Shown here piece by piece: positions 8,994-16,628 of a stretch of 64,000 nt of DNA; the first letter of the stretch is position 1; each line of letters opens with the position of its first letter. Made by a program: the position numbers and the translations under genes. The stretch is taken from positions 62,001 through 126,000 of the forward strand of contig JANQRE010000007.1 in assembly GCA_028284705.1 (NCBI GenBank), written 5' to 3'. Source of the stretch: Paracoccaceae bacterium. Lineage in GTDB: Bacteria; Pseudomonadota; Alphaproteobacteria; Rhodobacterales; Rhodobacteraceae. The notes below the pieces were generated by a model. It had not been told where the DNA came from. It was given only the letters and a program-made list of their open reading frames with translations, and ran no database searches.

Positions 8994-9007
8994 TGTGACC
9001 GATAACA
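8994..9007. promoter_or_regulatory. LacI-type operator before the second repressor
   Basis: TGTGACCGATAACA matches the operator seen upstream of the transporter (TGTGACCGGTAACA) at 13 of 14 positions. It lies in the 125-base space between the two LacI genes, so the second repressor is probably autoregulated or controlled by its neighbour. It overlaps a possible GTG start at 8995, one reason for choosing a later start. Confidence 0.55.
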
Positions 9008-9024
9008 TCAACTGCGGAGCGGCC

Positions 9025-10050
9025 TTGCCAGACTCACAAAAAACACCGGTGACGATGCGTGATGTCGCCCGCGCGGCGGGCGTGTCTCGCATGACAGTTT
9101 CGCGGGCATTGAAGGAAAATTCGCCCGTCTCACAGGAAACGCGCGACCGGATCCTGAAAGTCGTGCGGGAGATGAATTACGTGCCCGACCAGATGGCGGG
9201 CAGCCTGACCACCAAGCGCTCAGGCTTTGTGGCCGTGCTGGTGCCCTCGCTCAACAACCTCCATTTCGCGGAAACAGTGCAGGCCCTGACCGAAGAGCTG
9301 GAAGGGATCGGGCAGCAGATTTTGCTGGGCTACACGGATTACTCGGCGGAGCGGGAAGAGCAGTTGGTTGAAACTATGCTGCGCCGAAGGCCCGAGGCGA
9401 TCGTGCTCTCGTTTGACGGCCATTCGGACCGCACGGTGCAGCTGCTGAGCGATGCGAATGTTCCGGTGATTGAGCTTTGGGAGCGGCCCGAAAACCCGAT
9501 TGGGCGCACGATCGGGTTCTCCAACCGGGAGGCGGCGGCGGAGATGACGCGTGCGTTGATCGGGATGGGCTATCGCAACATCGCGTTTCTGGCTGAGGAT
9601 GATGATGATTGGACGCGGGGGGCCGCGAGGCGCGCCGGGTTCATCGAAGCGATGGAGGCAGCGGGGTTGTCAGCCCGCCGGGTTCTGCGCCTCGGAAAAC
9701 CGCCGCTCTCGATAGAAGATGGGGCGGCAGCTGCGCCGGTGTTGCTACGCGATTACCCCGATACGGACTGCGTTTTTTGCGTCTCGGACGCGCCGGCGTT
9801 CGGGATGTTATCGGCGCTCACCTCGATGGGAAAATCCGTGCCTGACGATATCGGCGTCGCAGGCTTTGGGAACTTTGAGGTCTCGCGGTTTTCGACACCT
9901 GCGATCACCACCGTCAAAGTCGATCCCAAACGTATCGGTCGGGCCACTGGACAGATGTTGGCGCAGCTCCTGGTCGGGGAGGGCGAAGTGATTCCCGAAC
10001 ATGTCGCGGTTACAGCCGAATTGAGCTTCCGCGGCAGCACAAAAGGCTGA
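9025..10050 (+). CDS. LacI/GalR-family repressor (second copy)
   Basis: Paralogue of the preceding regulator. The helix-turn-helix is MRDVARAAGVSRMTVSRAL and the sensor domain starts FVAVLVPSLNNLHFAETV; the end reads GVAGFGNFEVSRF. The frame is open from GTG 8995, but that codon lies inside an operator and has no ribosome site. TTG 9025 has GGAG six bases upstream and is chosen here; ATG 9055 is a third option. The gene ends about 100 bases before the ABC transporter operon, whose promoter region carries two perfect operator arms, so it may be the local repressor of uptake. Confidence 0.85.
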   Translation: MPDSQKTPVTMRDVARAAGVSRMTVSRALKENSPVSQETRDRILKVVREMNYVPDQMAGSLTTKRSGFVAVLVPSLNNLHFAETVQALTEELEGIGQQILLGYTDYSAEREEQLVETMLRRRPEAIVLSFDGHSDRTVQLLSDANVPVIELWERPENPIGRTIGFSNREAAAEMTRALIGMGYRNIAFLAEDDDDWTRGAARRAGFIEAMEAAGLSARRVLRLGKPPLSIEDGAAAAPVLLRDYPDTDCVFCVSDAPAFGMLSALTSMGKSVPDDIGVAGFGNFEVSRFSTPAITTVKVDPKRIGRATGQMLAQLLVGEGEVIPEHVAVTAELSFRGSTKG

Positions 10051-10092
10051 AATTCACAAATTCAATGGCTTAGCTCGCGAGAAACCCTCTTG

Positions 10093-10128
10093 TGTTACCG
10101 GTCACACATGCTAATGTGACCGGTAACA
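10093..10128. promoter_or_regulatory. paired LacI operators upstream of the ABC operon
   Basis: Two 14-bp sites, TGTTACCGGTCACA (10093-10106) and TGTGACCGGTAACA (10115-10128), are exact reverse complements of each other separated by eight bases. Each is itself nearly palindromic. Their centres are 22 bp apart, about two helical turns, which would place two dimers on one DNA face. The ATPase gene starts 25 bases downstream, so binding here should block transcription of the transporter operon. Confidence 0.75.
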
Positions 10129-10152
10129 ATTTCGCGGCAATGGGGAGCGAGG

Positions 10153-11241
10153 ATGCCGACGATCCATCTCGATAGTCTTGTGAAACGCTATGGCGAGGTT
10201 GAAGTCCTTCACGGGATCGATCTGGAAATGGCCGATAACGAGTTCACCGTGCTCGTCGGTCCTTCCGGCTGCGGCAAATCCACAACCCTGCGCATGGTGG
10301 CCGGTCTTGAGGATGTTTCCGACGGTGAAATTTACGTGGACGGAAACCCGGTGAGCCATCTCGAACCGAAAGAGCGCGATCTGGCGATGGTGTTCCAGGA
10401 TTACGCACTCTACCCGCATATGAATGTGGCGCAGAACATCTCTTTCGCGCTGCGTTTGGCCCGGCGTCCGAAGGCCGAGATCGATGCGAAAGTGAAAGAG
10501 GTCGCCGCAATGGTCGGCCTCACCGAGTTTCTGCACCGCAAACCCGGCGCGCTCTCCGGCGGGCAACGCCAACGGGTCGCGATGGCGCGTGCGCTGGCCA
10601 AGGACAGCGGTATCTTCCTCTTCGACGAACCGCTCTCCAACCTCGACGCGAAACTGCGCGGTCAGATGCGCGCGGAACTGGCGCTGATGAGCCAGCAGGT
10701 CGAGAAGAACATGATCTACGTCACCCATGACCAGATCGAGGCGATGACGCTCGCCGATCGGATCGTGGTCATGCATGGCGGGTACATCCAGCAGCAGGGC
10801 ACGCCGGAAGAGCTTTTCAAACGCCCCGCCAACAAGTTCGTTGCGGGTTTCCTCGGCATGCCGCCGATGAATTTCCTCAACGGTGAGATTGAGGATCGCG
10901 ATGGCCGCATCTTCATCCTCGGCGAAGGCTTTGCCATCGAGATCGAAGGCGAAAAGGCCGAGGCCGCGCGCAAGCACAATCACAAGCTGATCACGCTCGG
11001 CATCCGGCCTTCGGACCTGCGTTTTGATCCCGAAGCTCCGGCCGACAGATCTCTCTCACTCGATGTGATGGTCTCCGAATATATCGGCGCGCAATCGGTT
11101 CTGATCTGCCAATGCGGCAGCGAGAAAGTCACTGTCGAGTTGAATTCCGAGACGCCGGTCGCGCTCGGCACGGCCCTGAAATTCGCGGTCAATCCAAACG
11201 GGGTGCACCTGTTTGACCGCAAATCCGAATCCGCACTCTGA
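10153..11241 (+). CDS. sugar ABC transporter ATPase (UgpC/MalK type)
   Basis: ATP-hydrolysing subunit (362 aa) of a CUT1 carbohydrate importer. Walker A is GPSGCGKSTT, the Q-loop lies in MVFQDYALYPHM, the signature is LSGGQRQR, Walker B is GIFLFDEPLSNLD and the H-loop is YVTHDQIEAMT. The C-terminal third is the MalK-type OB regulatory domain (LGIRPSDLRFD). It is the first gene of the transporter operon, directly behind the operator pair, and the binding protein follows after 32 bases. Substrate cannot be read from the ATPase. Confidence 0.9.
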   Translation: MPTIHLDSLVKRYGEVEVLHGIDLEMADNEFTVLVGPSGCGKSTTLRMVAGLEDVSDGEIYVDGNPVSHLEPKERDLAMVFQDYALYPHMNVAQNISFALRLARRPKAEIDAKVKEVAAMVGLTEFLHRKPGALSGGQRQRVAMARALAKDSGIFLFDEPLSNLDAKLRGQMRAELALMSQQVEKNMIYVTHDQIEAMTLADRIVVMHGGYIQQQGTPEELFKRPANKFVAGFLGMPPMNFLNGEIEDRDGRIFILGEGFAIEIEGEKAEAARKHNHKLITLGIRPSDLRFDPEAPADRSLSLDVMVSEYIGAQSVLICQCGSEKVTVELNSETPVALGTALKFAVNPNGVHLFDRKSESAL

Positions 11242-11273
11242 CGCGGGTCAACATAATCTGAAGGGAGGACCTT

Positions 11274-12614
11274 ATGTTGAAATCGTTGAAATCCACTGTG
11301 ACGGCCTTGTCCGCCGCGGCGCTGATGGCAGGCACAGCCTTTGCCGATGCCCATGGCGGACCCTATGCCGAATATGCGGGCACCACGCTTGTGGTGAACT
11401 TCCCCGCCCACCCGCATTACGACGCGGTGATGAGAATTCTGCCGGAATTCACCAAGGAAACCGGCATTGAGGTCGAGGTCGACCAGCTGCCCTACTTGAA
11501 GATGCGCGAGCGTCAGACATTGGAGCTTGCGCAGGACGAAGGCGAATATGATCTGATCGCCTATGTGGTGTTCTCCAAGGCCGACTACGTCTATGCCGAC
11601 CAGCTGGAAAACCTGGCGAAATACGTCATGAACCCCAAGCTGTCTGACCCGGCCTATGACGCCGATGACCTGATCGATGGCTATGTCTACAACATCGGCT
11701 TTGCCGGTGGGAACAAAGGGTATCTCGAGGGCAAGACCGGCTCGCTCTTCGGTATTCCCTATGGCTCCGAGACGTCGATCCTGGGGTATCGCAAGGACAT
11801 CTTTGAGAAGCACGGTCTCGAAGTGCCCAAGACCTATGACGAGATGCTTGAGATCGCCTGCAAAATCCCCGAGCTGGAACCCGGCATGGGTGGCGTCGCC
11901 TCGCGCGCCGCGTCTGGCCACCACGCCTCTCACGCGTTCCTTTTGCACCTCGCACCGCTTGGTGGACGGGTCTTTGATGACGCCTGGAACCCGATCGTCA
12001 ACAACGAGGCCGGCGTGAAAGCCGCCAATGCGCTGAAGACCATCGTGGATTGCGGCCCGGAAGGCTCGAAGAACTTTGGCTTCGGCGAGGCCCTGGGTGC
12101 GTTCCTGAACGGCGACACCGCGATGTTCCTCGACACCACGGTTGTGGCGGGTCAGATCGACGATCCGAACAAGTCGCAAGTGGTCGGCAAGGTTGGCTGG
12201 GCGCTGCATCCCGAGGGTGTGCGTCGCGGTTCGCAAACCGGTGGTTTCGGCATCGGCATTCCGGCCAACGCCGAGAACAAGGAAGCCGCTTTCCTGCTGA
12301 TGCAGTGGCTGACGTCGAAGAAGGGCGACAAGCTGGTCGCGCTGGCGGGTGGCAACCCGAGCCGCTTCTCGACCCACGCGGATGCGGATGTGAACGCCAA
12401 GTTCCCGCATATGGCGACCTTCGGTGAAGCGCTGAAACACGCTGACCCGGATTGGCGTCCGATCATCCCGGTCTGGGGCAAGATCAATGCTGATCTCGGC
12501 ACGACGCTGTCGAAAGTGCTGACTGAGGATCTGGACATCCAGGAAGCCCTCGACGGTGTTGCCGAGCGCACCAAAGCCGTGATGGAAGAGGCCGGTTACT
12601 ACACCTGGCAGTAA
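11274..12614 (+). CDS. CUT1 sugar ABC transporter substrate-binding protein
   Basis: Periplasmic binding protein (446 aa) of the extracellular solute-binding family 1. A signal peptide is evident (MLKSLKSTVTALSAAALMAGTAFA cut into its basic start, hydrophobic core and AFA-DA cleavage site). Binding-lobe features include GIPYGSETSILGYRKD and the motif LMQWLTSKKGDKL near the C-terminus. The Shine-Dalgarno is AAGGGAGGA. It is followed by a strong stem-loop before the permease genes. Context (idonate/gluconate-type dehydrogenases, lactonase) suggests a polyol, sugar acid or oxidised sugar as ligand, but this is inference. Confidence 0.9.
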   Translation: MLKSLKSTVTALSAAALMAGTAFADAHGGPYAEYAGTTLVVNFPAHPHYDAVMRILPEFTKETGIEVEVDQLPYLKMRERQTLELAQDEGEYDLIAYVVFSKADYVYADQLENLAKYVMNPKLSDPAYDADDLIDGYVYNIGFAGGNKGYLEGKTGSLFGIPYGSETSILGYRKDIFEKHGLEVPKTYDEMLEIACKIPELEPGMGGVASRAASGHHASHAFLLHLAPLGGRVFDDAWNPIVNNEAGVKAANALKTIVDCGPEGSKNFGFGEALGAFLNGDTAMFLDTTVVAGQIDDPNKSQVVGKVGWALHPEGVRRGSQTGGFGIGIPANAENKEAAFLLMQWLTSKKGDKLVALAGGNPSRFSTHADADVNAKFPHMATFGEALKHADPDWRPIIPVWGKINADLGTTLSKVLTEDLDIQEALDGVAERTKAVMEEAGYYTWQ

Positions 12615-12624
12615 ACCCTCCCAG

Positions 12625-12655
12625 GGGTCGGGGCGCGATATGTGTGCCCCGGCCC
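12625..12655 (+). other. intercistronic stem-loop after binding-protein gene
   Basis: GGGTCGGGGC (12625-12634) pairs over ten positions, including one G-T pair, with GCCCCGGCCC (12646-12655), leaving an 11-base loop. It starts ten bases after the binding-protein stop and ends before the permease ribosome site. No T-run follows, so it is more likely an mRNA-stabilising or partial termination structure than a full terminator. Confidence 0.65.
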
Positions 12656-12688
12656 AACCCAATCCCCCACCCCTGACGGAGAGCCTGC

Positions 12689-13600
12689 ATGTCCATCGCC
12701 CGTGCAAATCGCCTGACGCCCTACATGTTCATGGCCCCCGCCGCGATCATCACGGCAATCGCGCTGCTCTACCCGCTGGGTTACATGGTCTGGGGCAGTT
12801 TTCGCGATTGGGACCCGAGCCAGACGATTGGCGAGTCCGAGTTTGTGGGGCTGAAGAATTACATCACCCTCTGGGGGGATCCGAATTTCCGCGAAAGCCT
12901 GTCAGTCACGCTGCGTTTTGCCTTCTTTGTGGTGACGTTTGAGATGGTGATCGGTGTCGGCCTCGCACTGCTGCTCGACCGCGATATCAGGGGCATGTCG
13001 GTCCTGCGCACCATGTTCATCCTGCCGATGATGATTGCACCGGTCGTGGTCGGCCTGATGTGGCGGTACATGTATCATCCCACGGTCGGCACCTTTAACC
13101 GAACGCTCGAATGGCTCGGCCTGCCGGATGTCGATTGGCTGGGCCAACACGCGCTGATGAGTGTGATCATCGCCGACATATGGCAGTGGACGCCCTTCAT
13201 CTTCATTCTTGCGCTGGCGGCGTTGCAATCCCTGCCGCGCTCCGCCCTGGAGGCCGCGCGTATTGACGGCGCCACAGCTTGGCAGCAGGTCTGGCATATC
13301 AAGCTGCCCCTCATGATGCCGGTTCTGATTGTCACCGGGCTTTTGCGTCTGATCGACGCCTTCAAAGTGCTTGAGGTGATCCTTGTGATGACCGAGGGCG
13401 GGCCGGGCCTCTCCACGGAAATCCTTGCGCTGCGCATTTCCCGCACGGCGACCGAGTTTCGCGAGTTGGGCGTCGCGGCGGCGATGTCGAACTACCTGCT
13501 GTTGCTGCTGCTGGCGCTCACGTTGGGGATGTTCGCCTTCACCCGCTGGCAAGAGGCCCGTGCCGCCAAAGTGCGCGCCGCCGCTGAGGAGGACACGTAA
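12689..13600 (+). CDS. CUT1 ABC transporter permease (MalF type)
   Basis: Inner-membrane permease of 303 aa with about six hydrophobic segments, the first at LTPYMFMAPAAIITAIALLY. The ATPase-contact EAA loop reads ALEAARIDGATAWQQVWHIKLPLM. The start ATG 12689 has GGAGAG upstream. Its TAA stop shares an A with the ATG of the second permease (TAATG), so the pair are translationally coupled. It should form a heterodimer with that protein. Confidence 0.9.
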   Translation: MSIARANRLTPYMFMAPAAIITAIALLYPLGYMVWGSFRDWDPSQTIGESEFVGLKNYITLWGDPNFRESLSVTLRFAFFVVTFEMVIGVGLALLLDRDIRGMSVLRTMFILPMMIAPVVVGLMWRYMYHPTVGTFNRTLEWLGLPDVDWLGQHALMSVIIADIWQWTPFIFILALAALQSLPRSALEAARIDGATAWQQVWHIKLPLMMPVLIVTGLLRLIDAFKVLEVILVMTEGGPGLSTEILALRISRTATEFRELGVAAAMSNYLLLLLLALTLGMFAFTRWQEARAAKVRAAAEEDT

Positions 13601-14535
13601 TGGCACAGCCCAATCAAACCGCCAACTCGGCCTTCTTCGTCCTGATCGCGGTTTTGGTTTTCATGTCGGTGGGGCCGGTCCTGCTGATGTTCGTGAATTC
13701 CTTTAAGCTGGACGTGGACATTATCTCGGGCACATCTGGCCTTTTGTTCCTGCCGACGATCCAGAACTATGAAACGGCCCTGTGCGATATCCTCTGGTAC
13801 GAACCGGAGCACATCGATTTCTGCTCGTTGAAATTCGGCGGTGCGTTCATCAATTCGCTGATCATCGCCCTGATCTCGACTGCGTTGACGCTCGTGATCG
13901 GCTGTATGGCGGCCTACGCGCTGGTGCGCTTTCGCTTCATGGGGCGCGACACGGTCTCCCTGACCACGCTGATGGTGCGCATGGTGCCGCCCGCTGTGCT
14001 GCTGGTGCCGGTTTTTGGCCTGTGGAACAACGAGTTCTGCCTCGATCGCGACGGTCTGATTGGCGGCGCCATCCGTGATGTCTTCGGGGGCAGGGGGGAT
14101 GTCTGCTTGGCCGGAACGCATACCGGGATCATCCTGATCTATGTGGCGATGAACCTGCCCTTCGTGATCTGGATTTTGCAAAGCTTCATCGTACAGGTGC
14201 CGCCAAGCCTCGAAGAGGCTGCCCGTGTCGATGGGGCAGGGCCGTTTCAGGTGTTCTTCAAAGTGGTTCTGCCGCTGATCAAACCGGGCCTCGCAGCGGC
14301 GGCGATCTTCACCTTCCGGATTGCATGGAATGAGTATCTACTGGCCTCCGCATTGTCGGACCGGAACACCAAAACGGTGCCGATCCTGATTGTGAACAAC
14401 ATGTCCGAGTTCAATGTGGAGTGGGGTGTGATCATGGCGACCGGCATGCTGCTTGCCATTCCGCCGATCATCTTCACCCTGCTGGCCTCGCGCCAGATCA
14501 TCACCGGCATGACCGCGGGCGCGGTGAAAGGGTGA
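13600..14535 (+). CDS. CUT1 ABC transporter permease (MalG type), with extra cysteine-containing loops
   Basis: Second membrane subunit, 311 aa. The EAA loop is SLEEAARVDGAGPFQVFFKVVLPL and the end (TLLASRQIITGMTAGAVKG) is typical of MalG-like permeases. Two loops look longer than usual: one after the first membrane segment (around CDILWYEPEHIDFCSL) and one after VFGLWNNEFCLDRDG (about 25 residues to GDVCLAG). Both hold cysteine pairs and would lie on the periplasmic side, so disulfides are possible. Otherwise the protein looks intact. Confidence 0.9.
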   Translation: MAQPNQTANSAFFVLIAVLVFMSVGPVLLMFVNSFKLDVDIISGTSGLLFLPTIQNYETALCDILWYEPEHIDFCSLKFGGAFINSLIIALISTALTLVIGCMAAYALVRFRFMGRDTVSLTTLMVRMVPPAVLLVPVFGLWNNEFCLDRDGLIGGAIRDVFGGRGDVCLAGTHTGIILIYVAMNLPFVIWILQSFIVQVPPSLEEAARVDGAGPFQVFFKVVLPLIKPGLAAAAIFTFRIAWNEYLLASALSDRNTKTVPILIVNNMSEFNVEWGVIMATGMLLAIPPIIFTLLASRQIITGMTAGAVKG

Positions 14536-14538
14536 GCC

Positions 14539-15297
14539 ATGTGGGAGTGGCTTCTCTCTCCCATAGACGCAAGCCGTGCGCATGAGGTTGAAGTGGCCAT
14601 TTCCTGGCATGCCCGTTTGATGGTGCTGGGCTGGGGCGTGATCGCTCCGGTTGCGGTGATCATCGCGCGGTTCTTCAAAGTGCTTCCCGGGCAGAACTGG
14701 CCGCAGGAACTGGATAGCCAGGTCTGGTGGCGCACCCATTGGATCGGTCAGACGATTGTGCTGCTGCTCTCGGTCATCGGGTTCGCACTCGTCTTACCGG
14801 GCGATCTCTCTAAAATGAGCCTCCACAACTGGCTCGGCTACGCGGTGCTCGCGGCGCTGATCCTGCAAGTGCTTCTGGGCATTTTTCGCGGCTCCAAAGG
14901 TGGACCGTCATCCCTTGCCGCCGATGGCAGTCCCCGGGGGCACCACTACGACATGACCCCTTGGCGTCATATGTTCGAAACCCTGCACAAATCCATCGGT
15001 TATGGCGTTCTGGTTTTGGCGATTGCCACCATCCTCAGTGGTCTGTGGAAAGCAAACGGGCCTATCTGGATGTGGCTTTCGCTCATGATTTGGTGGGCGG
15101 CGCTGGCGGTCATTTTTATCCGCTTGCAAAAGCGCGGCATGGCGGTCGATACCTATCAGGCGATCTGGGGCGATGACCCGGAACATCCGGGCAATCGTTT
15201 GCCACATCCCGGTTGGGGCGTTCGGCGCCTGAGCGATACAGAGCAAGGAGAGGACGATGTTCGGTATGATCGAGGGGACCGGCTTCGAGGTCATTGA
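14539..15297 (+). CDS. cytochrome b561-type membrane protein
   Basis: Membrane protein of 252 aa with about five hydrophobic helices. Four histidines at H24 (ISWHARLM), H67 (THWIGQ), H96 (LHNWLGY) and H150 (LHKSIGY) sit in or next to helices in the spacing of cytochrome b561, where two pairs bind two b hemes. Family members move electrons across the membrane, often to or from ascorbate-like reductants or iron. It starts three bases after the permease stop, and its last 13 codons overlap the start of the lactonase gene. Its presence in a sugar-uptake operon is unusual; a role in periplasmic oxidation is speculative. Confidence 0.75.
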   Translation: MWEWLLSPIDASRAHEVEVAISWHARLMVLGWGVIAPVAVIIARFFKVLPGQNWPQELDSQVWWRTHWIGQTIVLLLSVIGFALVLPGDLSKMSLHNWLGYAVLAALILQVLLGIFRGSKGGPSSLAADGSPRGHHYDMTPWRHMFETLHKSIGYGVLVLAIATILSGLWKANGPIWMWLSLMIWWAALAVIFIRLQKRGMAVDTYQAIWGDDPEHPGNRLPHPGWGVRRLSDTEQGEDDVRYDRGDRLRGH

Positions 15298-16189
15298 CCC
15301 GAGCTTCAACGAGTGCCTGATCGGCCATGCGCGGGTCGAACGTCTCTGGACGGGTGCGCGCTGGTCCGAAGGGCCGGTCTGGTTCGCCGCCGGGCGCTAT
15401 CTTCTTTGGTCTGATATTCCCAACAACCGGATGCTCAGGTTCGATGAAACGGACGGGTCGGTCTCCAGATTCCGCCAGCCGTCCAACAACTCCAATGGGA
15501 ACACGGTTGATCGTGAGAGCCGTTTGGTCACTTGCGAACACCTGACCCGCCGGGTCACCCGCACCGAGCATGACGGGTCCATCACCGTCATCGCAGACAG
15601 CTTCGACGGCAAGCGGCTCAACTCGCCGAATGACGTGGTGGTGAAATCCGATGGCTCAATCTGGTTCACTGATCCCAGTTACGGCATCCTGATGGATTAC
15701 GAAGGCGACCGCGCCGAGAGCGAGATCGGTGCCTGCCACGTCTATCGCGTCGATCCCACAGGTGAGATCAGCATTGTCGCCGATGATTACGTGAAGCCCA
15801 ACGGGCTTGCCTTCTCACCGGATGAATCCGAGCTCTACATCGCCGATACCGGCGCCACGCATACGTCCGGCGGTCCTGCCCATATCCGCAAACATAAAGT
15901 CGCTGATGACAACAGTTTGAGCGGCGGAGATGTCTTTGCCGATTGTACCGCTGGCCTCTTCGATGGCTTCCGGTGTGACACGGGCGGCCGCATTTGGACT
16001 TCCGCCGCCGATGGTGTGCATTGCCTTGCGCCCGATGGCATGCTGATCGGAAAGGTCCTGATCCCGGAACTTGTCGGCAATGTCTGCTTCGGCGGGCCGA
16101 AACTCAATCGGTTGTTCATCTGCGGGACGACATCGCTTTATTCCGTGTTTCTCAACGTGAACGGCGTGTCCCCGGTCGGAGGCGTATGA
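15257..16189 (+). CDS. SMP-30/gluconolactonase family protein
   Basis: Protein of 310 aa with the six-bladed propeller sequence of SMP-30/gluconolactonase/LRE enzymes, which hydrolyse sugar lactones using a divalent metal. Characteristic stretches are WSEGPVWFAAGRYLLWSDIP, RLNSPNDVVVKSDGSIWFTDP and KPNGLAFSPDESELYIADT; the Glu in WSEGP and the Asn/Asp of SPND and PNG are the metal ligands in this family. AAGGAGAGG precedes ATG 15257, supporting this start although it overlaps the upstream gene by 41 bases. It probably opens a lactone formed by oxidation of the transported sugar. Confidence 0.9.
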   Translation: MFGMIEGTGFEVIDPSFNECLIGHARVERLWTGARWSEGPVWFAAGRYLLWSDIPNNRMLRFDETDGSVSRFRQPSNNSNGNTVDRESRLVTCEHLTRRVTRTEHDGSITVIADSFDGKRLNSPNDVVVKSDGSIWFTDPSYGILMDYEGDRAESEIGACHVYRVDPTGEISIVADDYVKPNGLAFSPDESELYIADTGATHTSGGPAHIRKHKVADDNSLSGGDVFADCTAGLFDGFRCDTGGRIWTSAADGVHCLAPDGMLIGKVLIPELVGNVCFGGPKLNRLFICGTTSLYSVFLNVNGVSPVGGV

Positions 16190-16190
16190 A

Positions 16191-16601
16191 ATGTTTGTCG
16201 AACAGAGCCTGAAACTGACCCATCGCGCCGCCCTCGCCATGCTGGACGCCGCGGCGACACGTGCGGAGGAAATCGGGCAGCCGCAATGTATCGTCATCGT
16301 CGATGCCAGCGGCGAGACCTTGGCTCAACTTAGGATGACCGGCGCGAAATATCTCAGTCTGAAAAGTGCGCGGACGAAGGCCCGCACGGCGGCGAGCATC
16401 GGCGCGCCATCTGATGCCATCCCCGAAGCGTTCGGGCCGCCCATTGCAGCCGCCACCGGTGGCGACGTCACCCGGCTCGGCGGCGGACTTCCCATTCTGG
16501 TCGATGGGCATCTGGTCGGCGGCATTGGGATTGGGTCCGGCTCAGCAGAGCAGGATATTGACGTTGCGAGCGCGGCCTTGGCGGTTCTGGCCACGGAATA
16601 G
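16191..16601 (+). CDS. GlcG/HbpS family protein
   Basis: Small protein of 136 aa of the GlcG/HbpS (DUF336) family, with the typical SLKSARTKARTAAS helix and the glycine-rich GGLPILVDGHLVGGIGIGSGSAEQDIDVA segment. Members bind heme or sense cofactors, and many sit in operons for glycolate, diol or sugar oxidation; the biochemical role is poorly defined. It starts two bases after the lactonase stop and is the last gene of the operon. The ROK gene converges on it 27 bases downstream. No signal peptide is visible. Confidence 0.8.
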   Translation: MFVEQSLKLTHRAALAMLDAAATRAEEIGQPQCIVIVDASGETLAQLRMTGAKYLSLKSARTKARTAASIGAPSDAIPEAFGPPIAAATGGDVTRLGGGLPILVDGHLVGGIGIGSGSAEQDIDVASAALAVLATE

Positions 16602-16628
16602 AGCCACGATTGCTCATTCGGTATTTGC

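Noticed and set aside
10980-12707. Long open frame (575 codons) on the minus strand opposite the CUT1 binding protein
   Set aside because: It mirrors the ATPase end and the binding-protein gene, both of which are certain. It has no recognisable domain.
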